A stretch of DNA of 64,000 bases from Russula earlei (taxonomy: Eukaryota; Basidiomycota; Agaricomycetes; Russulales; Russulaceae). Under the pieces are notes generated by a model. The model was not told the origin of the DNA. It worked only from the letters and a program-made list of their open reading frames with translations, and did not search any database. The DNA lies in NCBI GenBank assembly GCA_025769875.1, contig JAGFNK010000001.1, positions 1 to 64,000 of the forward strand, given 5' to 3'. The position numbers and the translations under genes are program-made. Positions 22,393 to 34,554 of this stretch are shown in pieces (the first letter of the stretch is position 1; each line of letters begins with the position of its first letter).

Positions 22393-24590
22393 TAGTATGG
22401 AATGGGAGCTTGGGTGTACCTGTCATAAATGCAGCGGGAGGACATATGACCTTGTTTGATAGAAATCGGCCAGCGCCACTTGGAATCAGGACAACAACCA
22501 AGATCCGCATCTGCGTTCGTACTCATTCCTTTCATACGTGCTCCTCTCACTCACTACTTATGTTGTATGGCCAGGCTATCAGCCCTCCGAACACCAGGTC
22601 CAACTGAGAGATCACTACTCCTGTACGGAACCCCGTGACGCTGGAGAGGCTTGTAAAGCATGTTGGGAAGCCGCGTGCTACAGTTTGTCTTGGTGAGATT
22701 CATCCCGATGGTGTCGGCGAACTCAGAAAACGATCTGAACCGTTTTCAGGACCATGAGGGGCTCTAGAGCACGGATCCGCGCTGGGCGGTGGGACCTGGC
22801 GGTATCACGGTCGATGAGGTGATGCTGATTGGCATCATCCAAGTCTCGGCGGGGAGCTGGATGCCCATCCTCCAATTAATGGAGCGAATCATCATGTGAC
22901 GAGATCAGACCAAGTATCTTTGATACCCACACTGATGACATGGGGACCCAAAGGGTCAGCTGATGTCTGGATTGCTACCTGCTCGAGTGACTTTGATGTT
23001 GTGAAAGCTGCAACTTAATGGCACACAATAGAATCGTAAAGAACCGATTTCCATAACTGCGCGAGATTGCAAGCTCTACCGTCTTAGTGCAAGTGAGAGA
23101 TGAATTAGTCGTCTCGTCAAGGTACATCACACATATCTTTTTGATGAGAAGCGAGGGATAGAGCCAAGTCAATGAGGCCGCGAGGCATCGGTGTATGTCA
23201 ACGTGGACCGTCGGGTAGAGGTGACGAGGAGAGACGCTGGTGTGTGTTGTCCTCCCGCGGGGCGCGGGGCCTTTCTTGTCTGGTCCCCTACTGGGGATAT
23301 TAGTGATCGAAGTTTGGGAGGTATCCGCCCCACAAAATGTTCGTGCTGCCTAGCAAAGAAGGACAAGGACAAGGACAAGATGTTAGGACAAGATAGTCCG
23401 TGTGCGTACGTAGCAAGGCGTGTCTGTGGTCGTCATCTTTACCTGCGAAAAAAAACTTCAAGACTTTCTAAGCCTAAAGTCAATCATCGCGCGACGTTCA
23501 ACGAGGCAGTCACCTCTCATTTGTGACAGTTCCAACCAAGGTAAATGAAGATTTTGCCAAGTTGAAAAAGACCATACAAGCGAAGAAAGCAATCTTCACT
23601 GGAATGGTCCTTGTCAATGTTGTAGTCGAACTTGCATTTCCGGAATCAAGGCCCCGTACTTATCAATTCGGAGGTGTCAGTATGGCACGGTCCATTTGGG
23701 GAGGCGCCACACCTAACACACCGAGTCGAGTGTTTGGCATTTATCAGGCACATTGAGCGACTGAGCACATTATAATTATAATCGCTTTCATCTCCGCGCC
23801 ATATTAGATCGATATACGTTGCCCATCATTGTGCGCAATCAGTTGGATCTTAGTGATCCGGGACTACTAAACGAGAAAAGTGGGTCGAGCACTTGCAGCA
23901 GACCTAGGACAATGTGTGGATCAGTTGCACCACCCACCTTCGTATCCGGAACCCACTAGTCCGGAATTTCATTGATGCAGAAGTCAGTTGGAGGATCCAT
24001 AACGGTGTCGTCCCTGGCTCGGGTCATGCCATGTTAGGAATCCCTACTCGCTAGAAACATTGTCGAGTTTCTCCGCATTTCGTCTTAGCAAGCTCGGCAA
24101 TTTTTCGCAAGCGAATTTGTGCGGCATTCGGTGCTACTGCTATCGCGCAGAGATGGCTTCTGAGGGAAAAAGTGCGTGAAAACCTGTTATCGGAGCCTCT
24201 CGTCATGGGGAGAATGACGTCCTGTTAGGGAGAAGTCACTCAACAACCCGGCACGTCGGGTTTTTCTGCGTGCCGGTTACTTGGCGTGGGAGTCACGTGG
24301 ACTGATGCCATTTCTGGTGATGTTCGGGAATTGAGCATTGAGGCTATGGAGAACTGGAGAACACACGACAAGTCTCGGAAGTCGAAGGTCGAAAACTCCA
24401 TTGGCGCGGAGTTCACCATCACGGTGCGCATTCGTGTCACCCAGATACGCAATTTGACGATTGTGAAGACACGCAACGCGCCTCTTTTCCATATCAGAAC
24501 GCGCTGGGTTGAAAGAAACAGAAGCGTGGAAGACATCCCTTCTGCCACGTCACGGCTCAGGTCGTGGGCTTGATTATCACCTTAGACTCA

Positions 24591-27500
24591 ATGGCACACT
24601 TGGAGCGCGATGTGCGATCGCTATTGCGGCCGTCTGAACAGCTCCTGCTCGTACTTGAGGGGTCCTATCTGCGGCCTGGCGCCAGGGCAGACTCGGAGGA
24701 CTTGAAGGCTCCATTCTCTGATGGCGCAAGCTTTGCCTCGTCCTCCTCCGAGGAATCAAAGACCATACTTGCTGTTGTCGTACACATGGATCTGGCAATG
24801 GAAGAGTCTGGAAGGTTTATACTTAATACGCTTGCCCTGTCGTTCCGTGCTTAACAAAAATTCCCAAAGTGTGTTTGTCTACACAGAGAATAAATCGGCG
24901 TCAACTGGCGGTCCGTGGTCATAGTTCTTATCTCGTACTTCAACGTACACTCGCAATTCATTCGGAGTTTTCTCTGGTGATATCTCAACTTTCTAATCCC
25001 CCGCCCACGCAAGGGCTCGGTGACGTCCTAACCGAAATCAAACCTCCCACCTCACTCTCTGGTCGGTGACTGTTGGCAATGTTGTGCAAAAATTCATGGC
25101 ATATTCAGATACCAGGTTTTGCGTTCGACTATCGGACGACAGCAGCACATATACGGTATTCGCAGATGACATCGAACGCTTATCGTTGGTTGCATCGGCA
25201 TGCCGGAGGTTGCGCGACTCAGCATGTATGAGCACAATTTTCACTATAATCCCCATTCTCAGCATCGACATTGCTTAGCGAAGAGTTCCAACCATGCAAA
25301 CTCACACAGGTGGCTAGAGCCATATGCTCTCCATCCGGCTTCATGGCTATCCGGTATGTTAATCTTAACTGGTCACCAAATGTGCTGGGACAACGGGTGG
25401 TGTCGTAGTTAAGCCTCCACGTGACTTGCGACGTACATGCCAACCGGTGCACGCGAGTCTCTCTTTGAGTTGCGCGGGCCAGCCCGTGCACGATGTTGCA
25501 GATTACACGGTGATATGTGATGACTGGCTATGGTCTCGAAGCCTATCTCTTGCAGCTGTTCGAATGACCTCGGAGAAAAAACAGCTTACGTATGGGTTTG
25601 GTCTCAAAGGAAGCGCGCAAGACTGATGGCGTATTGCAGGATTCGTGTCGGCACATTCAATGTAAATGGCAATCTGCCCACTCAGGACCTATCCCCTTGG
25701 TTGGGAATTGAGCTTCCATCTACAACTGCGCAAGATGGTGAGCAGAGCATACCTCCGCTCGTGACGTTATCACTTTTACTGAGCGATAACGACGCACCTG
25801 AAGGACAAGTTTCAATTCCAGAGGCAGACATACTTGTGATGGCATTTCAGGAGGCTGACCTATCAACTGAAGCGCTTTTCAATTTCACGGGCGTGGCAAG
25901 AGAAGACGCTTGGACGGCTGCCATCCTGGCCACCTTAGGAGAAAAGGCTGAGCAATACGAAAAGGTGAACCTTTTAGTTGTCATGGCTGAGTACTCGTGG
26001 CTAACTGCTGCTGGCCTAGCTTACATCTAAACAACTTGTAGGCATCCTCTTGATCGTTTTCGTAAAGAAGGATTCGCGAGGTTGTTTCACTGAGATTATG
26101 GAGAGTTCGGTAGCATCAGGCTTTATGGTGAGCGTTACTGTTTTCCGGTCATATGCATTCTTAAGTGCCTCTCAGGGGGTTATGGTGAGTTACAAACCAT
26201 CAGTCGACTGTTATGCTTTCGACGATCCTTTTCACCCGGTCAGGGGAACAAAGGAGCGGTCGCCGTCCGACTGGGTTACAGACCGAATCCCACTTCGTCC
26301 GTGCCAACTCCTGTACCAATTATATTCACGTTTGTCAATTCCCACTTGGCGGCCTTCGATGACCAGATAGAACGGCGGAACGCAGACTTTACTGAAATCT
26401 CACAGCGCATCGAATTTGGTCCTTCCTCAGAATACGTGTGGGTTCCACGCACGAAAAGCAGGGAGGCGGAGCCCCAAGTAGTAAATATGTATGCTTCCGA
26501 TGTATTGTTTTGGTTGGTGAGTTCCTCGAAACACAAATTATGGCTATCGCGCGCCTGATGTCCATACGGCAGGGAGGTATATTACGTTGTAATATTTCCT
26601 TGATCTATCTGTACTAACGTGCTGCCCGTGAAAGACCTCAATTATAGACTCACTTTGCTTGATGCAGACGTCCGATATACCGTGTCCTCGGGGCTTAAAT
26701 CCCAAGCAATTAAGACGCTACTCCGATTTGACGAGGTGCGCTTGCTTATGGCTACAGTACATGTCCCTTAACAGATCAGCCCTTTTATCGCAGTTAAAGA
26801 GCTCCATTCGTCACTCTAAAGCATTCACTGAATTCAACGAGTATCCAATAAATTTCCTTCCGTTGGGTGTATTCGCTAGCGAGGTGGCCCACGCTGATAT
26901 CCAAGCGTTCAATAGGACGTATCGGTTCGCGGCAAACGTCCAAACTGATGCCCTGGGTTACGACACTAAGTACTTTCTCTCTCCTCTATGGCGTTTTATG
27001 ATACATTGATTACACCACAGGACGCAAACCAGCCTGGACGGATCGCGTGTTACACAAATCTTCCCCTTCCATCTCGATCACTCAGAAGTCTTACGAGGCC
27101 CATCCATCCATTACCATGAGCGATCACAAACCTGTCTCTGCTGAATTCTTGGTGGACGTGAGTCGTTTCACGCAACTACGCTACTTTGCTAAAAAGGTTT
27201 TACCGTTCATAGATTCCATGTATCGACCCGATGGCTCTGGACCTCGCCGCAAACAGCCTGTACGAGTCCCTCGCAACTTTTGATCCAGAGGATCCGTCAG
27301 GCGTTCCGCTTTTAATTTGGACGAGTCGACGCTGGACTTTGGGAAAGTGTCGTACGCACGAGACCTCCCAACTCGACGGTGCACAAGCTCACACACAGCC
27401 AAAGGTACTCGACACCGGTCACGAAGAGGCTGAGGATACAAAATACAGGAGAGGTAACGCAACCTCGCAATCTCTATCTACTCAGTGCTTGGCTCAACCT

Positions 27501-29061
27501 CAACGTGGACCCAGGTTCCTGCCGCATTCCGTTTCTTATCCCGTGATCACGACTCCCCAATTCGTACGTCACAACTTTAACGCATCTGAGAGCGTAAAGG
27601 TGTATTCTACTGCCCCGACTTGTAGACCCTCTTTGGCTCAAAATCGAGCCCATGGCGGTAGGGGTAGGGCATTCTGCTGCGGCATGCTACTAATGAGCTT
27701 TGCAGGGGCTTCTCCTTCCGAGGGATGAAATGACACTCCAATTCACGATATTCGTCTCCAACAGCGTCGCAGCCAAGCTGAATTTGGGGATGCAGCGCCT
27801 CTCCACACTCCTTATTGTACACACGCTATTCGGCCAAGACCTTTTCGTTTTCGTCCATGGAGTGTACGGTACAGCTGTCCCGTTCTTGCCTGGCGTTGGG
27901 CAAAGATTGATTACACGAAAATCGCGTAGAGCCCTCGTGTTTCGGCACTCCCCTGTCGGCCCTGGCCCGACTTCGGGGCCCAATACGCGAGCTGACGAGC
28001 GCAGAGGACCTCCTCCCAGAGACAGATGTGGGCCACTCGTCACGAGAATTCATGAGGTTGATGAGCTGGCTAACGTCCCACGAAGTCGAGGCTATCGTAT
28101 GTCCTTCCTTCCATCCCTTTCCGCGCGCGACATAGAATATCGTTCGGCCACTGACGTGATCTCTGCCCTCTCCCCCGCTCAGCATGATCTTTTCATCGCG
28201 CCGGGAGACGAAGGACTGGCGGCACAGATACGCGAGGTCAGTTTGGGGACAGACCACCCTAAAAAACGCATTCTCGAGCGAGAGAGAGGGAGGGGGAGCT
28301 GACCGACCGACCCTTTTCCCTTTTCAAACAGAGCTTGGACACCTGGCGCAGAGTTCCCTCCGCGCGCAGCGCCGACGGCTCCGCAGACCACGGTGGACGC
28401 CGACTACGCGCGCACAGTGGCCGCAGTTCTCCTCGCGTTCCTCCGCTCGCTACCCGAATCCGTCGTGCCATCCTCACTGCACCAACGCTGTGCCGAAACC
28501 AACAGTCGGGACGCGGCTCTGGAGGTAACCTTTTTTTTTTTCTTTTCCTCTCTTTCTTTTTCTTTTCTTTGCGCGCGTTCTGTCTGGCCTCTGTGACGAT
28601 GACTTCTGACCCCACGAACTGACCACCCACCCCCACTCGATAGATGCTTTCGGCGTTCCCTCCGGCATCGGTCAACGTGAGTCCCGCTCTCCTGATCCCA
28701 GATCGCGCGACAGATGTCGATGACCTGACTTTCAGGCCTGGATCACCGTGACCGCGTTCTTGCACTTCCTTGCGTCGAGGGACCCTGGCGAGTCTGTAGA
28801 TAAGCGCGTGCGGCCTCGCCCTTCGGCCGAAGGAGACGACGAGGTCGCCTTGCCGCCCACCGATCGCCATTCTCGAGCAGAGATGCTAGGTACGCGTATC
28901 ACTTTCTTCGGTCCTCTCGAAGTGGGAGGAAGACGTCTGATATATGATCAATAGCGTCCATTTTCGTACCGGTTTTGCTTCGAGACGACATCGACGCCAC
29001 ACCACCTGTCTCCCTGCTGGGAAAGACACGATTCCTGCTGTTCTTCATGGGTGGATCATGA
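24591..29061 (+). CDS. OCRL/INPP5B-type inositol polyphosphate 5-phosphatase
   Basis: Removes the 5-phosphate from PI(4,5)P2 or PI(3,4,5)P3 at endosomal and Golgi membranes. The start at 24591 (MAHLERDVRSLL) opens a poorly conserved N-terminal domain (to about 25580) ending in EKKQLT. The phosphatase domain then shows IRVGTFNVNG, VMAFQEAD, GVMGNKGAVAVRLGY, FVNSHLAAFDDQIERR, DLNYRL, KPAWTDRVL and SDHKPVSAEF (about 25640-27155). An ASH domain follows (STLDFGKVSYAR, IQNTGEVPAAFRF, PLWLKIEPM, about 27320-27660), then a RhoGAP-like C-terminus (FLRSLPESVVPSSL, AWITVTAFLHFLA, IFVPVLLRDD) ending at 29061. I see no arginine finger, as in human OCRL, so GAP activity is unlikely. It is intron-rich, with a 9-base exon at 26176-26184. 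The WxGDxNxR motif is not rebuilt cleanly by splicing. Confidence 0.85.
26176..26184 (+). other. 9-base microexon (Gly-Val-Met)
   Basis: The exon ends at ATG 26127. Intron 26128-26175 runs GTGAGC to CTCTCAG. The 9 bases GGGGTTATG follow, then intron 26185-26243 (GTGAGT to GGTCAG). Joining in phase 0 yields GVM followed by GNKGAVAVRL, the conserved 5-phosphatase motif, which cannot be formed without it. Confidence 0.75.
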
Positions 29062-29226
29062 AACGTCATGAAGGAGCAAGATCAAAACCCTCTCGAATCC
29101 CGTGATTTATATATCTATTGAGAAGTTGATCGTCGAAAAAAAAAAAAACGAATTAGTTGACTTCTCCACGCAAAGACTGCGTTCAATTTCGAGACATCCT
29201 CTACAGTCCCGGCAAAATGAATCCGT

Positions 29227-30085
29227 CTAGGTGAATAGTTTTTTGTAGGCCGACTTCTCTTTATCCCGCTGTGCCTTTTTGTGCTGCCGGATGCGCTCAA
29301 GCTCGACAGCTATCTGCTTGTCGTCCTTCGCTAGTGAGAGGGCCTCGACGAACGCCTTCTCGGCCTCTTCGTATTCTTTGAGCGTAACTTGGGCGAGACC
29401 TTGTCGATACAGCGCTTTCGCTGCAGATATCACACGCCAAATAAGGCATATCATATGTGCGCCGGGAGAGAGAGGGCCTGTAGCCGACACGTACCACGAT
29501 CCGAATCGCCAAGATTCGGCAATTTCAGCGCGTCACTTGTCGCCTTGAGCGCGATGCGTGCGCCCGGGATGCCGCTGGGTGCCTTAAGCGCTGCGAGGGC
29601 CGAGTTGAGCAGCAGCGGCGTGCGCAAGGCGTTGTACTCGTCTGCGAGTCCTGGTGGGGCGTCATCGGGCAGGACCGGGTGGACGTCGAGGTAGCGCAGG
29701 GCCTTCTGCCACTTGGCGAGCGCATCGGCGGGCGCGCCATCCTTCCAGCGCGCGGTGCCAAGTTCGCGGAGCGCGCACGCGGCCTCGAGCGCCACAGCCG
29801 GGTCTTGCGTGTTGCGCTCATCGTCGTCGGGGTAATCCTCGTACGGATCGCCCTCGGATGCGACGGCGGGTTCTGCGAGAGACGGGTCAGATGGGGAGAG
29901 CTCGCCCGCGTCGATGATGACGATGGGATCTGCGGGCACGTCGCCGGAGGACGTTGGGTAGTTCTCGATTTGACGAACTGGCAAGAAGAAGCGGGAGTGG
30001 GGTCAGAGTTGGGCAGGTGGTAAATAGGCGCGGAAGGCGAGCGAAGTCAAGAAGTAAGGAACGTACCGATGGATTTGCCCCGGAT

Positions 30086-30118
<33 letters not shown>

Positions 30119-30810
30119 ATGGGATGTGGCAGTGCACGTTATGAAGAATTGCGAGCCGTTGGTGTTGGCCCCAGCATTAGCCTGCATGCGATGCGATAAG
30201 ACAGGAGGGAGAGATAACGAGAGGGATCAACTTGGACCGAGGCGCACCATAGAGAGAAGGAAGGGTCGTGTATGCTTCACAGGGAAGGCTTCATCTTCGA
30301 ATTTCTCGCCATAGATGGATTCACCTCCCGTTCCTGCAGTGCACGCATATGAGAGATCAAGCGGGACAAGAAAGATCAAGGGGTGCGCATTGACCGTTTC
30401 CGGCTGTAAAGTCACCGCCCTGGATCATGAATCTGCACACGTAAGCGCGGACGCGCACAGCCGTCAATGTCCAGCTAGCCCAAGGCGAGGAAGGAAGGGT
30501 GTACGCGCCTCTTGATAACGCGATGGAAGCCGCTGTCTTTAAACCATAACGGCTTTCCGGACTTTCCGATGCCCTTTTCGCCGGTGCAGAGTGCGCCTGT
30601 TAAAAAGATGAGACGAGGGAACGCGTCAAGTTATGCGGGACGGTGAAGGTGGGGGAAACTCGGACGGAAGTTCTCGGCCGTTTTTGGGACGAGGTCGCTG
30701 TAGAGCTGAAAGACGACCCTGCGAGCTGGTTGACCTGCGATCGAGATATCGAAGTATGTAATGGGGCGTTGTGACTCGGAAGTGGCTGCGGGTGCCGTTG
30801 TTTCGCTCAT
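29227..30810 (-). CDS. CPR6: Cyclophilin-40 (TPR peptidyl-prolyl isomerase)
   Basis: Hsp90 co-chaperone with an N-terminal cyclophilin domain and C-terminal tetratricopeptide repeats, cytosolic. The start at 30810 (MSETTAPA) leads into [33 protein letters not shown] (catalytic Arg), [32 protein letters not shown] and [12 protein letters not shown]. The His before LDGKHVVFG replaces the Trp of single-domain cyclophilins and is typical of Cyp40. The TPR part includes [19 protein letters not shown] and [23 protein letters not shown], and a Lys-rich coiled C-terminus ends in SAYKKLFT. Introns are short and in phase. The gene converges with the 5-phosphatase gene (166 bases between stops) and diverges from the Stm1-like gene. 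Confidence 0.93.
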
Positions 30811-31492
30811 CCTGGTGTGTTGTGTGTGTTGGATGTGCGCAAGCGAGGGGAATTAATATACCACCATCACTTACGTAATTCTATCTCGAAGATTCTTCCA
30901 AGTTCCAATGGCTGGAACTCGCCATTCCTCTCTGTCGACAGATGACCCGACGGTGTATTCCGCTACCTGCAGGTAGGCCGTGAGCGCAACAGGGCACAGA
31001 GACAGCAGTGACGCAAAAGCACGGTGCGCAGGCGTGTGCGAGTACGTTATCGAGAGGCCCGTGACCGATCACCCCGTCATATGACTTATTTCCCACGTTT
31101 CCCCGCATTTCGTTCTTTTGTTGGCGTGGCGCGAGCGAGCGAGAGCGAACGCGAACACCACTTGGTTCGAGCCCTCGAGTTTCGCGCAGCCGTATCACGC
31201 AGTTGTGTACCGCAGTAGCCTAGCCTAGCTTGGCCTCGAGGAATTACAGGATACACCAGGCTCTAGATCTGTCGCGACGATATTAAATTAATGGAGCGAT
31301 CCAGATCCAGAATGGGAAGGGTCAATAAAGAGATCACGCGAGCCACGGGTATCACCTTGTCCCCTTGGAGGCGAACTATTTAACGCGTCTGAAACACCGT
31401 TTCCCTCCCTTTCATTCCATCATTCCCCCTTCCCTTTCTTCATCCCCTTCTCGCCATCCACGTCCACTACTAGTCCTTGTACACCCCGAGTC
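30811..31492. other. divergent promoter region, 0.68 kb
   Basis: Between CPR6 (minus) and the Stm1-like gene (plus). Apart from the pyrimidine tract before the latter, no motif is certain. Confidence 0.4.
31400..31492 (+). promoter_or_regulatory. CT-rich core promoter tract
   Basis: Directly upstream of the ATG at 31493 the plus strand is almost continuous pyrimidine (repeated ccctttc/cattcc/cttccc units). Such tracts usually mark transcription starts of strongly expressed fungal genes. Confidence 0.5.
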
Positions 31493-32161
31493 ATGACCCG
31501 CACCGAACGCTCCCACACTCTCCGCGCGCTCCTCAAGGATCGCTCAGAGGCCCGCAACGGCATGGACAGCTCAGTTCCCAAGGGCGGCGCCGGCGCTTAC
31601 AACTGGGGTTCCCTTGACTATGAGTTGGACTACGAGAACGCCGCCATGGTCGACGAGTTCGAAGACCAAGCTGCCGAAGGTGACGACGACGACGAAGGTG
31701 AAGCACCCCTTGCTCGCCGTCTGTACGGCTGTTGTTACTCCCCCTTTGCTCTGACACGTGTGTGGGTCGTGCGGTCGGGTTCCGCCATACCTCACCTCTT
31801 TACGCAGCCTCCCACCCTCGCCCGAAGAAGCCTGTTGCCGTTCGTCGTATGAGCAGCGGCGTCACCGATCAGGACCGTGAGAACGCCATCAGGATTCGCA
31901 AGAACGCTCTGAAGAGCAACAACGGCGGTGTGTTCTCTCCCGAGACATCTTTTTGTTCTTCCGTGTCGTCGTGACGCCCTTTCGAAAAGAGATCAACCTG
32001 GCCGACATTGCCCGCTCCTCCGTCGCTGTCTCTGGCTCTCCCCCCAAGGGCAATCCCTTGGCGTCCAGCAGCATCTTTGTAAGTCATGACTCCCGGATGT
32101 CGCTGTGCGCCTAACGGTTACGCGTGATGACGATTTGGTTCTTGCGCCCACCCTATAGTAA
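31493..32161 (+). CDS. small Stm1/HABP4-like RNA-binding protein
   Basis: A short acidic-basic protein of about 135 residues in four exons. Exon 1 (31493 to about 31699) reads MTRTERSHTLRALLKDRSEA, then GGAGAYNWGSLDYELDYENAA and an Asp/Glu run; the Gly-rich NWGSL element is the core of the HABP4/PAI-RBP1/Stm1 group, which binds ribosomes and RNA. Exon 2 begins after TACGCAG (ASHPRPKKPVAVRRMSSG, DQDRENAIRIRKNAL). Exon 3 is INLADIARSSVAVSGSPPKG and ends with SSSIF. The last intron (GTAAGT...CTATAG, to 32158) leaves only the stop codon TAA (32159-32161) on the final exon. The CT-rich promoter fits high expression. The family link rests on one motif and is moderately sure; the gene itself looks real. 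Confidence 0.7.
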
Positions 32162-34554
32162 CTTATCTGCAAGCATTCCACGTCAAATCAAAACTCAAAC
32201 TCCACTCTCCTCAAGTCATGTGTTTCTCGTAATAAATGCCACCCAAAACGAGTTTTGTACTCTTGCGGGTCAGTGCGGTGCTAGTGTGTGCGGCAAGTCT
32301 TTGTATTTTGTATCATATGTATGCGGTCGATGATGAGGGCCATGTCCTGGCTTTGATTCGCTCTCCTTTCCAATTCCAACCAAGCTGCCTTTATGCCATC
32401 CGTTGTCCGTCGCGTTTCCATACATGTAATGTCGGTTATTGGGCGGCTATATAACGTCAATTCACCGACGGAAGAGCTTGCATGATAACCTAACATCACG
32501 GCTGGATACACGGTGCATGCAAAACAGGATACGGCAGTGTTTGTGGCCTGCTACGACCACGTGACTTGGGTTAATTTAAATTCAGGGGCTGCCCCTTCTT
32601 AATTACATGCCACTTGCCAACTAGCACAAGTTCTGCTCTGCTTCAAAATTCTAATCAAGGCACAGGACTATGGATGAAGCTGTGGTCAAACAAATGATTG
32701 CAGTGTCCATGCCCAATACAGTATTGGGCATGGATGCTGCAATCATCTGTTTGACTGCAGCTTCATCCATAGTCCAATGCATCTTTGGAGTTATATTCCT
32801 GACACTTCAAGTTCCAGCATACATATACACCCAAGTGACTGATGTGGAAAAGACATGTTCTTGCATGCCATGGACATTCAATGCCCACAATATTCAGTCA
32901 TGATAAGTAACCCAATTTGTCCCATCTGCTGCCAGCTTCATAATAGAGGTCCTAAAGTCCTCATGGATGCTTGGATAATAGTCTTTGAGGGTCCAGTTGC
33001 ACCAACTGGATGAATAAGAATTCCTTTTCTGCTTCTTATATCTGTCTGCAAAAACCAAGAAGCCTGTCACTGACTGGGTGCAGTGTTGTTGACAAATCAT
33101 TTTGCATGTGAGACATGCATTCAGAGTCAAGCAAGAATGAAAATTCTCGCAAAAGTTGGGGATCTTGGTGACAACAATGCCAAGGCAATTGTGTACTGTG
33201 GAGAGGAAACTCAAATGATAAATATTCATGTTCAAAGACCTAAAGAGATGAGAGGTTTTCTGAGGCAGTTGCTTGATTCTCTGCAAGCCTACAGTCCTGA
33301 AGCAAATTCCAGTGATATTTCACAAGAGAACAAGCTTAAGGCTTGTTCTCACCAATTGACAGTCTTATATACATAGAGAACACTATATCAAATGGTGTCC
33401 TCAAGGGAACGGTGAGGTGATCAAGATGAGAACATGCCAGAACCTGACGGAATACATGAGTCTGCAGATGAGTCATCAAACATGAGTTGGATGTGAGGTC
33501 CATCTGGGTAGGCTAGCCCGGTTGCCAGTCTGGTCCTAGGTACCGGTTCATGACAAAGCCAAACAACTGCATGTGAAGTGCTTGCTCTCCCCTGCTTCTT
33601 CTCTGTCCATACCAGTCCTCAGATCAAGCTCCACAGACTCCATGTGCCCTGACCTGGTGCACTACAAGCATGTCATAAGGTAAAGGAGAACAAAGGTAAT
33701 CATGAGGAAAGAAAGAACAAAGGTGATCATACCTTATAGTCCAAAAACATCAGACCCTTCTACTACTGCCCCAGGGAAAATGCAATCAAGGTGACAGGAG
33801 GGGACAGCATGAGGTGTCCAGCAGAGGTGGCAATGTTAACTGAGGCATGCCCAAGACAAGTGGGAGGTGTGGGGCTCAAGCTAAGATGGGTGATCCAATA
33901 CTGAAAGGAATGGCAAAAGGAGGTGGAAAGATGATGAAAGGAGGTGACACAATGAGGGCCTGCTTGAAAGGTGACAGGTGGGACCAATGATGTGGGTGGT
34001 GGAGGATGAAGGAGAAAATGAGGTGGAAATAAGTGAGGAATGTTAAGGCTCCAAAGTGCCTTAAATAAGATTAATGGTTGTGTCTATAAACATGTCCTAC
34101 CAATGCAGATATGCTTCAGTTAAGCAAGCAATACTCATGGAGGGGAAGGAGTGTTAGATCCTTCTGGAGTATGGCAACAAGATGAGAGGGGCTCTGCAGA
34201 CAGGGTAGGAGTCAACTGTTTGGGATTGGCAAACTAAGTCAAGCTTAAGGCTCAACTGCTATGAACTGGGGGCTTTATACAGCCCTCAGGGATAAGGTTC
34301 ATGCTACTGTAGTACTGGTTGGTGCTATAGAAGCAAGGGCAGCTCATAGAAGCAATAGTTGCTTCTGTGTAAATGATCTCAGAGCTGGAAGCATTAAGTG
34401 CTTCCCTAGTAGCAATCTTGGTGTCATAAGTACTTTCCCAATCAGGGAAATGATGTACATGGCAGTACAGGAACATCTGGGACAGAAGCAATGCAACTCA
34501 TTGCTTCTGTATTGCTTCAACAGAAAGATATGATCAACATGTTCCAAATGCAAT
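32162..34554. other. old CpG-depleted repeat DNA with Copia gag relics
   Basis: No intact gene. Minus-strand fragments of a Copia gag survive: KLAADGTNWVTYHD at about 32898-32940 and WTMDEAAVKQMIAASMPN at about 32725-32783, matching the better copy at 42.3-43.1 kb. CpG is nearly absent: about 32563-33140 and about 33547-34560 contain none that I can find, while TG and CA abound. Short perfect inverted repeats occur at 33326-33350 (10-bp arms) and 34483-34509 (10-bp arms). Confidence 0.65.
32665..32775. repeat. 111-bp foldback palindrome
   Basis: Two 54-base arms around a 3-base centre, complementary at 49 of 54 positions. The sequence is a gag fragment (ME/DEA-V-K-Q-M-I-A-x-S-M-P-N) followed by its own inverted copy. 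The five mismatches are all transitions, and four of them form two dinucleotides that are TG in one arm and CA in the other. Confidence 0.85.

Larger units (their letters stand above)
20933..24590. other. gene-poor gap, 3.7 kb
   Basis: Holds the second copy of the dispersed repeat (20950-21545) and a doubtful minus-strand frame (21523-22392). The part from 22400 to 24590 has no recognisable gene; it includes a short GGACAA-type tandem at about 23358-23378 and an 8-bp inverted repeat (ccggcacg...cgtgccgg) near 24247-24275. Confidence 0.45.

Noticed and set aside
24247..24275. 8-bp inverted repeat ccggcacg/cgtgccgg with a T-run as a terminator
   Set aside because: Intrinsic terminators of this kind are bacterial; in this eukaryotic context it is probably chance.
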